DNA of 43,317 nucleotides from an uncultured Oscillospiraceae bacterium (lineage in GTDB: Bacteria > Bacillota > Clostridia > Oscillospirales > Oscillospiraceae): the NCBI GenBank assembly GCA_944385405.1, contig CALWXB010000014.1:1-43317 (forward strand), in the 5' to 3' direction. The notes beneath the pieces are model-generated. The model worked only from the letters and a program-made list of their open reading frames with translations. It made no database searches and was not told where the DNA came from. A program made the translations under genes and the position numbers. Positions 33,657 to 41,869 of the stretch are shown here, piece by piece (the first letter of the stretch is position 1; every line of letters begins with the position of its first letter).

Positions 33657-33700
33657 CGAATCGTTGAACCCGTTTCCAGCCAACAGAAAGGAGCGCCACG

Positions 33701-34738
33701 ATGAAACGTACCTTTTGCGCGATCCTATCGGCCCTGATCCTGTCTGCCGCCGCGATCCCTTGCGCCGCAGCGGATACAGCGATCCCTGTCCAGCGGGAAT
33801 ACGCCGGATTCTCCGATGTGTCCCAGGACAGCTGGTGTTATGAGGCCGTGAAGCTGTGCTATGAAGCAGGACTGATGAACGGTACCACAGCCACTACCTT
33901 CTCGCCTCAGGAACCCCTCACCGCCGCACAGCTGACGGTGCTGGCCGCCCGGCTGTACGATCTGCGCAGCGGCGGCAGCGGGGTAGTACCGGACCTGCCG
34001 GACCTGACGCAGTCCTACCTGCAGTTCTATGACGAAGAAGGCAATCTGCTCCGGGCATATACCCTGACGGATACCCCGGTGTACAACGCCGTGCAGCCCG
34101 ACAGTCTTTTCATCTCCCTCAGCGGGATGCCCCAGGATCCCTCCCTGCCGGAGACCTGTATCCTGGAGGTGGGCTTCCCGGACTACTGCACGCTGCGGCG
34201 CTATACCGGCCTTCGGGTATCTTATGAAAGAGTAAACGGCGCCATGACCCAGGGCCTTCAGGGCACTGGGTACCGGATCTCAGATCCTCAGGTAGCTGCC
34301 CGGTGCTTTTTCCTGGGGGACACCCGGGCGGAGACGCTGGCTGTGTGGCAGAAGGCCTGGTGGTTCCCTGCTGCCTTCTATCTCTCCAGCCAGGGCCTGC
34401 TGAATCTCAGCGGGGACCTGATCTACCGGCTGGATCCCCAGGGACAGCACACCGGAGAATACGATCTGCTCTTCTCTCAGAGTGCCAGCCGCGCCCTGGC
34501 CGCCTGGCTGATGGACCTGTCTGCCGGAGACCTGATCGCCCGCAATGCAGCCGTCTCCATTCCGGACATGGATCCGGACTCCCCTGATACCGCCGCTGCA
34601 GCGCGGCTGTATCAGGCCGGTGTCCTCACCGGCGTGGATACGGCGGGCAACTTTGCCCCCGATGCGCCCCTGACCCGGGCCCAGGCGGCAGTGATCTTCG
34701 CCCGGATCCTAGATCCCGACCTGCGGGTAACGGTGTAA
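33701..34738 (+). CDS. SLH-domain secreted protein, 345 aa
   Basis: A signal peptide ([24 protein letters not shown], cleavage near 24) is followed by one SLH repeat (about 35-90: [38 protein letters not shown]). A central region of about 180 residues has no match I recognise, and a second SLH repeat lies at the C-terminus (about 285-345: [38 protein letters not shown]). GAAAGGAG precedes the ATG. It shares layout and SLH wording with the proteins at 38913-40619 and 40684-41826, so the three are probably related. Function unknown; wall attachment is expected. Confidence 0.83.
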   Translation: MKRTFCAILSALILSAAAIPCAAADTAIPVQREYAGFSDVSQDSWCYEAVKLCYEAGLMNGTTATTFSPQEPLTAAQLTVLAARLYDLRSGGSGVVPDLPDLTQSYLQFYDEEGNLLRAYTLTDTPVYNAVQPDSLFISLSGMPQDPSLPETCILEVGFPDYCTLRRYTGLRVSYERVNGAMTQGLQGTGYRISDPQVAARCFFLGDTRAETLAVWQKAWWFPAAFYLSSQGLLNLSGDLIYRLDPQGQHTGEYDLLFSQSASRALAAWLMDLSAGDLIARNAAVSIPDMDPDSPDTAAAARLYQAGVLTGVDTAGNFAPDAPLTRAQAAVIFARILDPDLRVTV

Positions 34739-34779
34739 TCCGTACACCCCCAACGATATCAAGGAAAGGCAATTGTGCT

Positions 34780-35181
34780 ATGTCCAAAACCAAAGGCTTT
34801 TTTGCAGAATTCAAGACCTTCATCGCCCGGGGCAATGTCCTGGATCTGGCGGTGGGCGTCATCATCGGCGGTGCTTTCAGCGCCATTACCAATTCACTGG
34901 TGAATGACATCATCAACCCCATTCTGGGGATCTTTGCCGGCGGCAACAGCGCACTGTCCAGCCTGTCCTTTACCGTCCCCGGCGGCGGCGAAGTGATGCT
35001 GGGCAGCTTCCTCAACGCCGTGCTGAACTTCCTCATCATGGCTTTTGCCGTGTTCTGTCTGGTGAAGGCGGTGAACAGCCTCCACCGCAAGAAGGAGGCC
35101 GCCCCTGCTCCTGCGCCCAAGCCCTCCAATGAGGAAGTGCTGCTGGCGGAGATCCGGGATCTTCTAAAGGAGCGGACGTAA
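34780..35181 (+). CDS. mscL: Large-conductance mechanosensitive channel MscL
   Basis: Homopentameric channel of 133 aa that opens under membrane tension to release solutes on hypo-osmotic shock. The N-terminal amphipathic helix ([12 protein letters not shown]), TM1 ([19 protein letters not shown]) with the pore-lining Gly/Ala pattern, TM2 (about 70-95) and a C-terminal helix ([15 protein letters not shown]) are all present. The ribosome binding site (GGAAAGGC) is only fair. The stop codon touches the rsmG start. Confidence 0.95.
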   Translation: MSKTKGFFAEFKTFIARGNVLDLAVGVIIGGAFSAITNSLVNDIINPILGIFAGGNSALSSLSFTVPGGGEVMLGSFLNAVLNFLIMAFAVFCLVKAVNSLHRKKEAAPAPAPKPSNEEVLLAEIRDLLKERT

Positions 35182-35886
35182 ATGGAGGAGATGGTACCCA
35201 TCCTGCGCCGGGGGCTTACCGAACTGGGCCTGCCGGATGACGGCGCGGAATCGCTGGCCCGGTACGGACAGCTCCTGGCGGAGAAAAATCAGGTAATGAA
35301 CCTCACCGCCATCACAGACCCGGCGGACATGGCGGCCCTCCATTTTCTGGACAGTGCGGCGCTGCTGACCCTGGCAGACCTGCGGAATAAGTCTGTGGCG
35401 GACGTGGGCACCGGCGCAGGCTTTCCCGGCCTGCCGCTGCGGATCGTGGAACCGTCCATCCATCTCACGCTGCTGGATGCCCAGAACAAACGGGTGGACT
35501 TTTTGCGGGAGGTGTGCGCCGCCCTGGATCTTCCCGATGTGGCGTGCGTCCATGCCCGTGCGGAGGAGTTTGCCGCAGAGCATCGGGAGTCTTTTGACGT
35601 CGTCACCTCCCGGGCAGTGGCCAATCTCCGGATGCTCTCGGAGCTGTGCCTGCCCCTGGTAAAGCCCGGCGGGTACTTCCTGGCCATGAAATCGGTGGAG
35701 TCCGACGCCGAAACCGCGGAGGCCTCCCAGGCCCTGAAGCTGCTGGGGGGACAGCTGGAGCGGGTGGAAGACTACGCCATTCCGGGCACTGAGGTGCGGC
35801 ACCGGCTGCTTTTTATCAAAAAAACAGCTGCCACCCCGAAAAAATACCCCAGACCCTTTGCAAAGATCAAGAAGAATCCGTTATAA
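35182..35886 (+). CDS. rsmG: 16S rRNA (guanine(527)-N(7))-methyltransferase RsmG
   Basis: SAM-dependent enzyme of 234 aa (GidB) that methylates G527 in the 530 loop of 16S rRNA. Landmarks are EKNQVMNLTAI, HFLDSAAL, SAM motif VADVGTGAGFPGLPL, LLDAQNKRVDFL, and SRAVANLRMLSELCLPLVKPGG. A basic C-terminal tail is added. The ATG follows the mscL stop with no gap and lies within GGAGATGG-rich sequence. rsmG is usually an origin-region gene, consistent with parAB and mnmE here. Confidence 0.96.
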   Translation: MEEMVPILRRGLTELGLPDDGAESLARYGQLLAEKNQVMNLTAITDPADMAALHFLDSAALLTLADLRNKSVADVGTGAGFPGLPLRIVEPSIHLTLLDAQNKRVDFLREVCAALDLPDVACVHARAEEFAAEHRESFDVVTSRAVANLRMLSELCLPLVKPGGYFLAMKSVESDAETAEASQALKLLGGQLERVEDYAIPGTEVRHRLLFIKKTAATPKKYPRPFAKIKKNPL

Positions 35887-35887
35887 T
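35858..35887 (+). promoter_or_regulatory. Promoter of the MinD-like gene
   Basis: -35 TTGCAA (35858-35863), 18-bp spacer and consensus -10 TATAAT (35882-35887). It lies over the last codons of rsmG and about 40 bp before the next start. Confidence 0.78.
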
Positions 35888-35925
35888 GGTAGTACAAAAA
35901 TTTTGGCACGGAAGGCGGGCCTGCG

Positions 35926-36669
35926 ATGAACACACAATGCATTGCGGTGGTGTCCGGAAAAGGCGGCACCGGTAAGACCTCCTTCGTGGCGGGCGTAGGC
36001 TCCGCCCTGGCGCTGGGCAAGCGGCGGGTGCTGTGTCTGGACTGCGACGTGGGCCTGCGGAATCTGGACCTGGCCCTGGGATTGACGGACCGGGCCCTGA
36101 TGGACTTCTCCGACGTGGCCCAGGGCCGCTGCAGCCTGACCCAGGCCGTGGTGGAGCACCCGGATATACCGGGCCTGTTTCTCCTGACCGCCCCGGTACG
36201 CACCCGCCGCTCTCCCGTCACCCGGGAACAGATGATCCGGCTGATGCGCGAGGTCCGGGAACAGTTCGACCTTTGCCTGTTGGACGCACCGGCGGGCCTG
36301 GGCGGGGGCTTTGCCTTGGCCACCTGCGCTGCGGACCGCTGCGTGGTAGTCACCACCAGCGACGCCTCTTCCCTGCGGGACGCCCAGCACACCGTGATGG
36401 AACTGCACCGGTTTCCATCCGGCACGCTGCACCTGGTGGTGAACCGGGTACGGAAAAAAATGCTGCGCAGCATGCACGCCACCATTGACGACGCCATGGA
36501 CAAGGCGGGTCTTCCTCTGCTGGGGGTGGTTCCGGAGGACGACGCTCTGCCCCTGTGTCTCAACCGCGGGACCCCGCTGCTGCCGCCGGATTCTTCGGCT
36601 GCGGCGGCCTATCGCAACATCGCCCGGCGCCTGCAGGGAGAGCGCGTGCCCCTGCTGCGCATCAAATAA
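35926..36669 (+). CDS. MinD/ParA-family ATPase
   Basis: Deviant Walker ATPase of 247 aa. The P-loop is KGGTGKTS (SGKGGTGKTSFVAGVGSALAL), followed by LCLDCDVGLRNLDLALG, a Walker B-type LCLLDAPAG and LVVNRVRKKMLRSMHATIDDAMDKAGLPLLGVVPED, the order seen in MinD. The C-terminus (RRLQGERVPLLRIK) could hold a short amphipathic membrane-targeting helix. No minC or minE is adjacent, so whether it positions the septum or serves another polar or membrane task is open. It has its own promoter and lies 19 bp before the methylglyoxal-synthase-like gene. Confidence 0.85.
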   Translation: MNTQCIAVVSGKGGTGKTSFVAGVGSALALGKRRVLCLDCDVGLRNLDLALGLTDRALMDFSDVAQGRCSLTQAVVEHPDIPGLFLLTAPVRTRRSPVTREQMIRLMREVREQFDLCLLDAPAGLGGGFALATCAADRCVVVTTSDASSLRDAQHTVMELHRFPSGTLHLVVNRVRKKMLRSMHATIDDAMDKAGLPLLGVVPEDDALPLCLNRGTPLLPPDSSAAAAYRNIARRLQGERVPLLRIK

Positions 36670-36688
36670 CGAGAAAGGAGTTCCCCCC

Positions 36689-37102
36689 ATGAACATCGCT
36701 TTGATGTCTCACGACAACAAGAAGGACCTGATGGTGCAGTTTTGCACCGCCTACGCCGGCATCCTGTCCCAGCACCACCTCTACGCCACCAATACCACCG
36801 GACACATGGTTTCCGAAGCCACCGGACTGAACGTCCACTGCTTCCTCTCCTATACCCACGGCGGCAGCCAGCAGATCGGCGCCCGCATCGCCTACAACGA
36901 GTTCGATCTGGTGCTGTTTTTCAACGACCCCACCAATGAGAGCATGGCCGGAGACGTGTCCTATATCTCCCGCCTGTGCGACCAGAACAACATCCCCTTC
37001 GCCAGCAACATTGCCACCGCCGAGATGCTGGTGCTGGGCCTGGCCCGGGGGGATCTGGACTGGCGCTGCATCGTCAATCCCTCCACCCGTCCCATCGCTT
37101 GA
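36689..37102 (+). CDS. mgsA: Methylglyoxal synthase-like protein (active-site Asp replaced)
   Basis: Protein of 137 aa of the methylglyoxal synthase fold, which normally converts dihydroxyacetone phosphate to methylglyoxal. The scaffold is clear: IALMSHDNKKDLM, YATNTTGHMVSEATGLNV, GGSQQIGARIAYNEFDLVLFF, and NIPFASNIATAEMLVLGLARGDLDW. In the Escherichia coli enzyme the third of these reads GGDQQ and its Asp71 is the catalytic base; here the position is Ser60. The PHDPDV stretch (His98/Asp101) is replaced by SMAGDV, keeping an Asp but not the His, and TGTTG reads TNTTG. GAAAGGAG precedes the ATG. It may be inactive, altered in reaction, or a binding protein. Confidence 0.85.
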   Translation: MNIALMSHDNKKDLMVQFCTAYAGILSQHHLYATNTTGHMVSEATGLNVHCFLSYTHGGSQQIGARIAYNEFDLVLFFNDPTNESMAGDVSYISRLCDQNNIPFASNIATAEMLVLGLARGDLDWRCIVNPSTRPIA

Positions 37103-37127
37103 CTTTTTCCCACAAAGCGCATACAAT
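37099..37127 (+). promoter_or_regulatory. Promoter of the hisS T-box transcript
   Basis: -35 TTGACT (37099-37104, overlapping the preceding stop codon), 17-bp spacer and -10 TACAAT (37122-37127). Transcription would start near 37134. Confidence 0.83.
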
Positions 37128-37133
37128 ACAACC

Positions 37134-37373
37134 CATCACCGCGCTGAAGCCGCAGCAGTACTTCGGTCCGCCGATCTCCAGAGAGGGATGCATCGCTGCA
37201 AGCATCCCGTTCGGCCCGGGGGAAGGACAGCGGCGGAGCGGGGGCGGAAACGCCCACGGCTCCCTCCCCGTACCAGGAGGCCAAAGGAGGCCCTGCAGGC
37301 CTTGAATTTGGGTGGCACCACGAAGCGAGTTTCGCTCTCGTCCCAAAATTTTGGGACGGGAGCATTCTTTTTA
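37134..37373 (+). promoter_or_regulatory. T-box riboswitch, probable aspartate specifier, hisS(-aspS) leader
   Basis: Fills the 321-bp gap before hisS. The T-box sequence TGGGTGGCACCACG is at 37309-37322 and is followed by a terminator. Stem I is closed by CGCTGAAGCCGC (37142-37153) with GCGGCGGAGCG (37230-37240), including a k-turn-like GAAG/GGA, and capped by GGGATGC/GCATCCC. The specifier loop shows AGTA on the 5' side and GAAG-GAC-A on the 3' side, so the codon read is GAC (37226-37228), Asp, by the same layout as the ileS leader. No CAC (His) codon lies in that position. Confidence 0.87.
37334..37372 (+). terminator. Intrinsic terminator of the hisS T-box
   Basis: Stem GCTCTCGTCCCAAAA / TTTTGGGACGGGAGC (one T-G pair) followed by ATTCTTTTT. 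It is the conditional terminator of the T-box. Confidence 0.9.
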
Positions 37374-37423
37374 TCCCAACTGTGCTATAATTTGCTTATA
37401 CAAGAGAAAAAGGAGAACACACC

Positions 37424-38779
37424 ATGGCAAAAATGACCCCCCGGACCCTGTCCGGCTTTATGGAGCTGCTGCCCGCACCCCAGCAGCAGATGGAGCGCAT
37501 CATGGAGACTCTCCGCCGCACCTATGCTCTCTACGGCTTCACCCCCCTGGACACTCCGGTCATCGAGTCCAGTGAAGTGCTGCTGGCCAAGGGCGGCGGC
37601 GAGACGGAAAAGCAGATCTACCGCTTCACCAAGGGCGACGCGGACCTGTCCCTGCGCTTCGATCTCACCGTCCCCCTGGCCAAATACGTGGCATTGCACT
37701 ACAATGACCTCTCCTTCCCCTTCCGCCGCTATCAGATCGGCAAGGTCTACCGGGGTGAGCGGGCCCAGCGGGGCCGCTTCCGGGAGTTCTACCAGGCGGA
37801 CATCGACATCATCGGCGACGGCAAACTCTCCATCCTCAACGAGGCGGAGATCCCCGCCATCATTTACCGCACCTTCTCCGCCCTGGGCCTCCGGCGCTTC
37901 CAGATCCGGGTGAACAACCGGAAGATCCTCAACGGCTTTTACGCCATGATGGGCCTCACGGAGCGCTCCGGCGACATCATGCGCACCGTGGACAAGCTGG
38001 ACAAGATCGGCGCGGAAAAGGTGGGGGCGCTGCTGGTGGCCGACTGCGGCCTCACCCACGACCAGGCCGACGAGATCCTGAAATTCATCGCCATCTCCGG
38101 CAGCAACGAGACGGTTCTCTCCGCCCTGGAGGGCTACCGGGGTCGGAATGAGGTCTTTGACCAGGGCCTCACGGAGCTTGCCACCGTGGTGCGGTATCTG
38201 GCCGACTTCGGCGTCCCGGCGGAGCACTTTGCCGTGGACCTCACCATCGCCCGGGGACTGGACTACTACACCGGTACCGTGTATGAGACCACCCTGCTGG
38301 ACCACCCGGAGATCGGCTCCGTGTGCTCCGGCGGCCGGTACGACAACTTGGCGGAGTACTACACCGACCGCCAGCTTCCCGGCGTGGGCATCTCCATCGG
38401 TCTCACCCGCCTCTTCTACGTCCTGGGAGAGCAGGGCATGCTGAATCCGGACCTGCCCACCGCTCCCGCGGACGTGCTGATCCTGCCCATGACGGAGGAC
38501 CTCTCCGCCGCCATCTCCCTGGCCACGCTGCTGCGGGACAACGGCATCCGGGCCCAGCTCCACTGGGAGGAGAAGAAGTTCAAGCAGAAGATCTCCTATG
38601 CGGACAAGCTCTCCATCCCCTACGTGATCTTCCTGGGCGAGGACGAGATCGCCGCAGGTGTCGTGGCCTGCAAGGACATGGCCACCGGCGAACAGACCAA
38701 GCTGGAACCCGCCGCCACGGTGTACCACATCAAGGCAGGCCTGGCGGAGCGGGAGAAGGGCGCCGTGATCCTGGGCTGA
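37424..38779 (+). CDS. hisS: Histidine--tRNA ligase
   Basis: Class II synthetase of 451 aa. Motif 1 lies near the N-terminus (PRTLSGFMELLP, TPVIESSEVL), and RFDLTVPLAKYVA and motif 2 FRRYQIGKVYRGERAQRGRFREFYQADIDIIG follow. The HisRS-specific signature ARGLDYYTGTVYE is intact, with SGGRYDNL and GVGISIGLTRL completing the core. The last 90 residues are the anticodon-binding domain (ADVLILPMTED to the end). AAAAAGGAG precedes the ATG. A T-box leader controls it, although its specifier reads Asp rather than His. Confidence 0.97.
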   Translation: MAKMTPRTLSGFMELLPAPQQQMERIMETLRRTYALYGFTPLDTPVIESSEVLLAKGGGETEKQIYRFTKGDADLSLRFDLTVPLAKYVALHYNDLSFPFRRYQIGKVYRGERAQRGRFREFYQADIDIIGDGKLSILNEAEIPAIIYRTFSALGLRRFQIRVNNRKILNGFYAMMGLTERSGDIMRTVDKLDKIGAEKVGALLVADCGLTHDQADEILKFIAISGSNETVLSALEGYRGRNEVFDQGLTELATVVRYLADFGVPAEHFAVDLTIARGLDYYTGTVYETTLLDHPEIGSVCSGGRYDNLAEYYTDRQLPGVGISIGLTRLFYVLGEQGMLNPDLPTAPADVLILPMTEDLSAAISLATLLRDNGIRAQLHWEEKKFKQKISYADKLSIPYVIFLGEDEIAAGVVACKDMATGEQTKLEPAATVYHIKAGLAEREKGAVILG

Positions 38780-38847
38780 GGCCCGCGTCGGCAGCCAGCA
38801 CAGATCCGGTGCACTCCATCGCATTTTGTGGGAAATGACACGATCGA

Positions 38848-38894
38848 TTGAATCCTAATCGTAATATATTTTATATATCGTCCGAATTGGAATC
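38848..38894 (+). promoter_or_regulatory. Promoter with inverted-repeat operator before SLH gene 38913 (copy 1)
   Basis: GAATCCTAATCG (38850-38861) and CGAATTGGAATC (38883-38894) form an imperfect inverted repeat (9 of 12) with a 21-bp AT-rich gap. A probable -35 TTGAAT (38848) and -10 TATATA (38872, 18-bp spacing) lie inside. The same arrangement recurs before the gene at 40684. Confidence 0.65.
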
Positions 38895-38912
38895 ATTTTA
38901 GGAGGTGTCACC

Positions 38913-40619
38913 ATGAAGAAGTCCCTGCGATTTTCGTCCCTGCTCCTGGCATTGCTCCTGATCCTGACCTTACCTGCGGGTGCCTACAGTGCCCAGAGCC
39001 TGGTGCCCCAGGCCCGGACCTATACCGGCTCTTTCACCGACATCTCCGGCCTCTGGTGCGAGGATGCCGTGGTCACCTGCTATGAATCCGGCTTGCTCAG
39101 CGGCAAGACCGACCGCACCTTCGCTCCCCAGGAACCCCTGACCGTCGGCCAGGTGATTGTGATCTCCGCCCGGCTGGCGGACCTGCTCCAGGGCGGAGAC
39201 GGCGATTTTGGGGACCCGGCGCCGGGCGAGCCCTGGTACATGCCCGCCGCCAACTTCCTGTATACCCGCCTGAACACCCTGGATTCCTCCACCTATTTCC
39301 CCTTGATGATCATGCTCCTAGAGGACGAGATCGCCGCCGAGTCCTGCACCCGCTACCTCTTCGCCTGCTTCCTGGCGGAGGTGCTGCCGGAGGAGGCCCT
39401 GACCCCCATCAACCACATCGCCTCCCTGCCGGATATCGAAGAGCCGGGGATCCTGGCCCTCTATAACGCCGGCATCCTCACCGGCAGCGACCAGTATGGT
39501 ACCTTCCGCGGCGAGGAAGACCTGAACCGGGGACAGGCCGCGGCCATGCTGGCCCGGGTGGTAGACCCGGCCCAGCGGGTGTCCTTTACGCCCCAGAAGC
39601 TGGATCTGGCCCAGACGCTGCTGGGACTGGCGCCGGACACCGTGGTCATGCGCATTGACAGCTATGATGTGACGGCGGACCTCTACAGTCTGTGCCTTTC
39701 CGGGTCTCTGAGCCAGTACGCCATGATGCACTATATGGATCTCATGGACCAGTATCCGGACGAGCTTCTGGCCTATCTCAACGACGACGCTTTCACCGAC
39801 GGCTTTGACGTCTACCTCAGGGACGTGTGCGGCGCGGACATCTCCATCGACTGGGACGCCCCGGACACCGGGGGCATGACCCCCGCCCAGAAGGTCCGGT
39901 CCGATACCCAGGCCACCCTTACAGAGCTGGCGGTGCTGCTGAACCATCAGAATCAGTATCCCCTCACCGACGCCCAGCGGACGGAACTGGACGAGATAGC
40001 CGCAGAACTTACAGAGGGCCTCGCCTACCTGGACATCCGGCCGGAATCCGTCCGGGACGCGGCCATCGCCGAGTGCGTCCGGGAAAACCTCACCGCCGCC
40101 AGCGTCCCCTCCGCGGCGGAAATCAGCGACATGCTCCGGCAGGAGGGCTATCTCTACGGCCTGTGCGCCGAGCTGTGCTACGGCCCCTATGAGATGTACG
40201 ACACCCGGGAGGAGGCCAAAGAGACCGCCGTCTCCCTCCGCAGCAAGATGGCAGGGCACCTGGACGACCCGGAATATCTGGGCTATCTCACGTGGACCTA
40301 CGGCAGCGGCTATGACGACACACCTACCGTCATCGCCCTCTCCGACTTTTCCGAACAAAACCGCCGGACCCTCAGCGCTCTGTCCGTGGGTGCCGTCTCC
40401 GCCGTGCTGGAGGAGCCGGACCGGTTCGTGGTAGTGGTCCGGCTGGACCCTGCCGATGATGACCTGATCCGGGAGGCCGCCGCCCAGATCCCCGCCGAGG
40501 CAAAAATCGATGAATGGATGGAGGCTGCCTCCGTCACCACCACCCCCGCCTGCGGCGCCATCGACATCGGCGCGGCCTATAACACCCTGGAAAATCTGGA
40601 TTCCCTGTTCTATATTTGA
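38913..40619 (+). CDS. SLH-domain secreted protein with PrsA/SurA-like foldase region, 568 aa
   Basis: Signal peptide (MKKSLRFSSLLLALLLILTLPAGAYS), then SLH repeats at about 40-96 (FTDISGLWCEDAVVTCYESGLLSGKTDRTFAP) and 170-226. From about residue 240 the sequence resembles SurA/PrsA-type foldases: a chaperone-like helical part starting VVMRIDSYDVTADLYSLCL and a degenerate parvulin-like end (AKETAVSLRSKMAGHLDDPEYLGYLTWTYG, LSVGAVSAVLEEPDRFVVVVRLDPADDD). The foldase relation is a pattern judgement, not a firm match. AGGAGGTG precedes the ATG. The gene sits between hisS and aspS with no clear terminator on either side. Confidence 0.78.
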   Translation: MKKSLRFSSLLLALLLILTLPAGAYSAQSLVPQARTYTGSFTDISGLWCEDAVVTCYESGLLSGKTDRTFAPQEPLTVGQVIVISARLADLLQGGDGDFGDPAPGEPWYMPAANFLYTRLNTLDSSTYFPLMIMLLEDEIAAESCTRYLFACFLAEVLPEEALTPINHIASLPDIEEPGILALYNAGILTGSDQYGTFRGEEDLNRGQAAAMLARVVDPAQRVSFTPQKLDLAQTLLGLAPDTVVMRIDSYDVTADLYSLCLSGSLSQYAMMHYMDLMDQYPDELLAYLNDDAFTDGFDVYLRDVCGADISIDWDAPDTGGMTPAQKVRSDTQATLTELAVLLNHQNQYPLTDAQRTELDEIAAELTEGLAYLDIRPESVRDAAIAECVRENLTAASVPSAAEISDMLRQEGYLYGLCAELCYGPYEMYDTREEAKETAVSLRSKMAGHLDDPEYLGYLTWTYGSGYDDTPTVIALSDFSEQNRRTLSALSVGAVSAVLEEPDRFVVVVRLDPADDDLIREAAAQIPAEAKIDEWMEAASVTTTPACGAIDIGAAYNTLENLDSLFYI

Positions 40620-40662
40620 TTTCTAATCGTATATTTTTATATTTTTTATCCGATTTGGAATC
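40616..40662 (+). promoter_or_regulatory. Promoter with inverted-repeat operator before SLH gene 40684 (copy 2)
   Basis: GATTTCTAATCG (40618-40629) and CGATTTGGAATC (40651-40662) form an inverted repeat (10 of 12) with exactly the same 21-bp AT-rich gap as copy 1. -35 TTGATT (40616) and -10 TATATT (40638) lie within. The element begins inside the stop codon of the preceding gene. Confidence 0.68.
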
Positions 40663-40683
40663 AATATAAGGAGGAATCCCGCC

Positions 40684-41826
40684 ATGAAACACATTCTGGC
40701 TGCTCTGCTGGCCGCATTGCTGCTGTCCCTCCCTGCCGCGGCGGCGGAATCGGACTGGCTGATCCCGCCCATGCGGGACTATGCCCCCTTCACCGACACC
40801 GCCGGCACCATCTGCGAGACCGCTGCCGGGATCTGCTGCCGCGCCGGCCTCATGGACGGCGTGGACAGCCGTCACTTCTATCCCACCTCCGGCCTCACCC
40901 ATGCCCAGATCATCGTGATCTCCGCCAGGCTGCACCGGCTGCTCTCCGGCGGGGACCTGGACTACTTTGAGCCCATCTCCCGCACCGGGGCGGACTGGTG
41001 GAAGCCATATGACGGCTATCTCACGGAGAACCTCCCCGCCCTGGCAGGGGATCCCGCCTATGCGGCTGCTGCGGAGTCTCCCACCATCGGCTGCACCAGG
41101 GGCACATTTCTGACCCCGCTTTCCGCCGTGCTCACCGGCACCGATACTGCATTGCCGGAGATCAACGTTGTCACCGCTGTGCCGGACTGTCAGGACCCGG
41201 ATATTCTGACCTTTTACCGTTGGGGCGTTCTCAGCGGAAAAGATGCCTACGGCACCCTGGAGGCGGATGCATCCCTGAGCCGCGCTGCGGCTGCTGCCAT
41301 GCTGGCCCGCCTCATTGACCCTGCCCAGCGTTTGACGCTGGAGCTCCAGCCTCTGGACCTGTGCCGGGATCTGCTGGGCACGGAGCCGGAGACGGTCATT
41401 CTGACCATCGGCGGACAGGACATCACGGCGGAGCAGTTCGCCCCCACCATCGTCTCCGTTTGCAGCGGCTACAATCACGACCACTTCGGCTCCATGGGTC
41501 TGGAGATGAGCGGCCGAACCGTGGTGGACGAGGCGGTGGACACGCTGCGCCGCTACATTCTCAGCGAGACCCTGGCCGCAGAGACAGGACTGGAACCCCC
41601 GGCATGTGAAACGGTATATGCCAACGGTTACCGCGGACTCACCGCCGCCGGGCAGACCTGGACAGAGGAACATGTCCTCCTGACGGACCAACTCATAAAG
41701 GCCCAGGGCGCCCTGCCCAGGGACCGGCTGCCGGATGTCGCGTATGCCCCCGCCTGGGAGACGCTGGATCTCACCGGCATCAGCGCCCGTGTGGCGCAGC
41801 TGCCCTACTGGGGCGGCACCTTCTGA
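40684..41826 (+). CDS. SLH-domain secreted protein, paralogue of the upstream gene, 380 aa
   Basis: Signal peptide (MKHILAALLAALLLSLPAAAA), SLH repeat 1 (about 33-90) and SLH repeat 2 (about 160-220, PDCQDPDILTFYRWGVLSGKDAYGTLE). A shortened region then starts TVILTIGGQDITAEQFAP, which lines up with VVMRIDSYDVTADLYSLC of the 568-aa neighbour just after a shared DPAQR. The parvulin-like end of that neighbour is missing. AAGGAGG precedes the ATG. The two genes are likely a tandem duplication with later truncation of this copy, since the upstream control element was also duplicated. aspS follows after 43 bp. Confidence 0.78.
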   Translation: MKHILAALLAALLLSLPAAAAESDWLIPPMRDYAPFTDTAGTICETAAGICCRAGLMDGVDSRHFYPTSGLTHAQIIVISARLHRLLSGGDLDYFEPISRTGADWWKPYDGYLTENLPALAGDPAYAAAAESPTIGCTRGTFLTPLSAVLTGTDTALPEINVVTAVPDCQDPDILTFYRWGVLSGKDAYGTLEADASLSRAAAAAMLARLIDPAQRLTLELQPLDLCRDLLGTEPETVILTIGGQDITAEQFAPTIVSVCSGYNHDHFGSMGLEMSGRTVVDEAVDTLRRYILSETLAAETGLEPPACETVYANGYRGLTAAGQTWTEEHVLLTDQLIKAQGALPRDRLPDVAYAPAWETLDLTGISARVAQLPYWGGTF

Positions 41827-41869
41827 CGCTTTTTCCACATTTTCAAATACAGAAAGGAACACACCCAAC

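Noticed and set aside
34728-34752. GGTGTA-ATCCG-TACACC inverted repeat at the end of the SLH gene before mscL
   Set aside because: Six-bp stem without a following T-run; not a convincing terminator or operator.
38780-38847. Possible terminator between hisS and the first SLH gene
   Set aside because: Only a short GGGC/GCCC-type pairing and no T-run; not strong enough to call.
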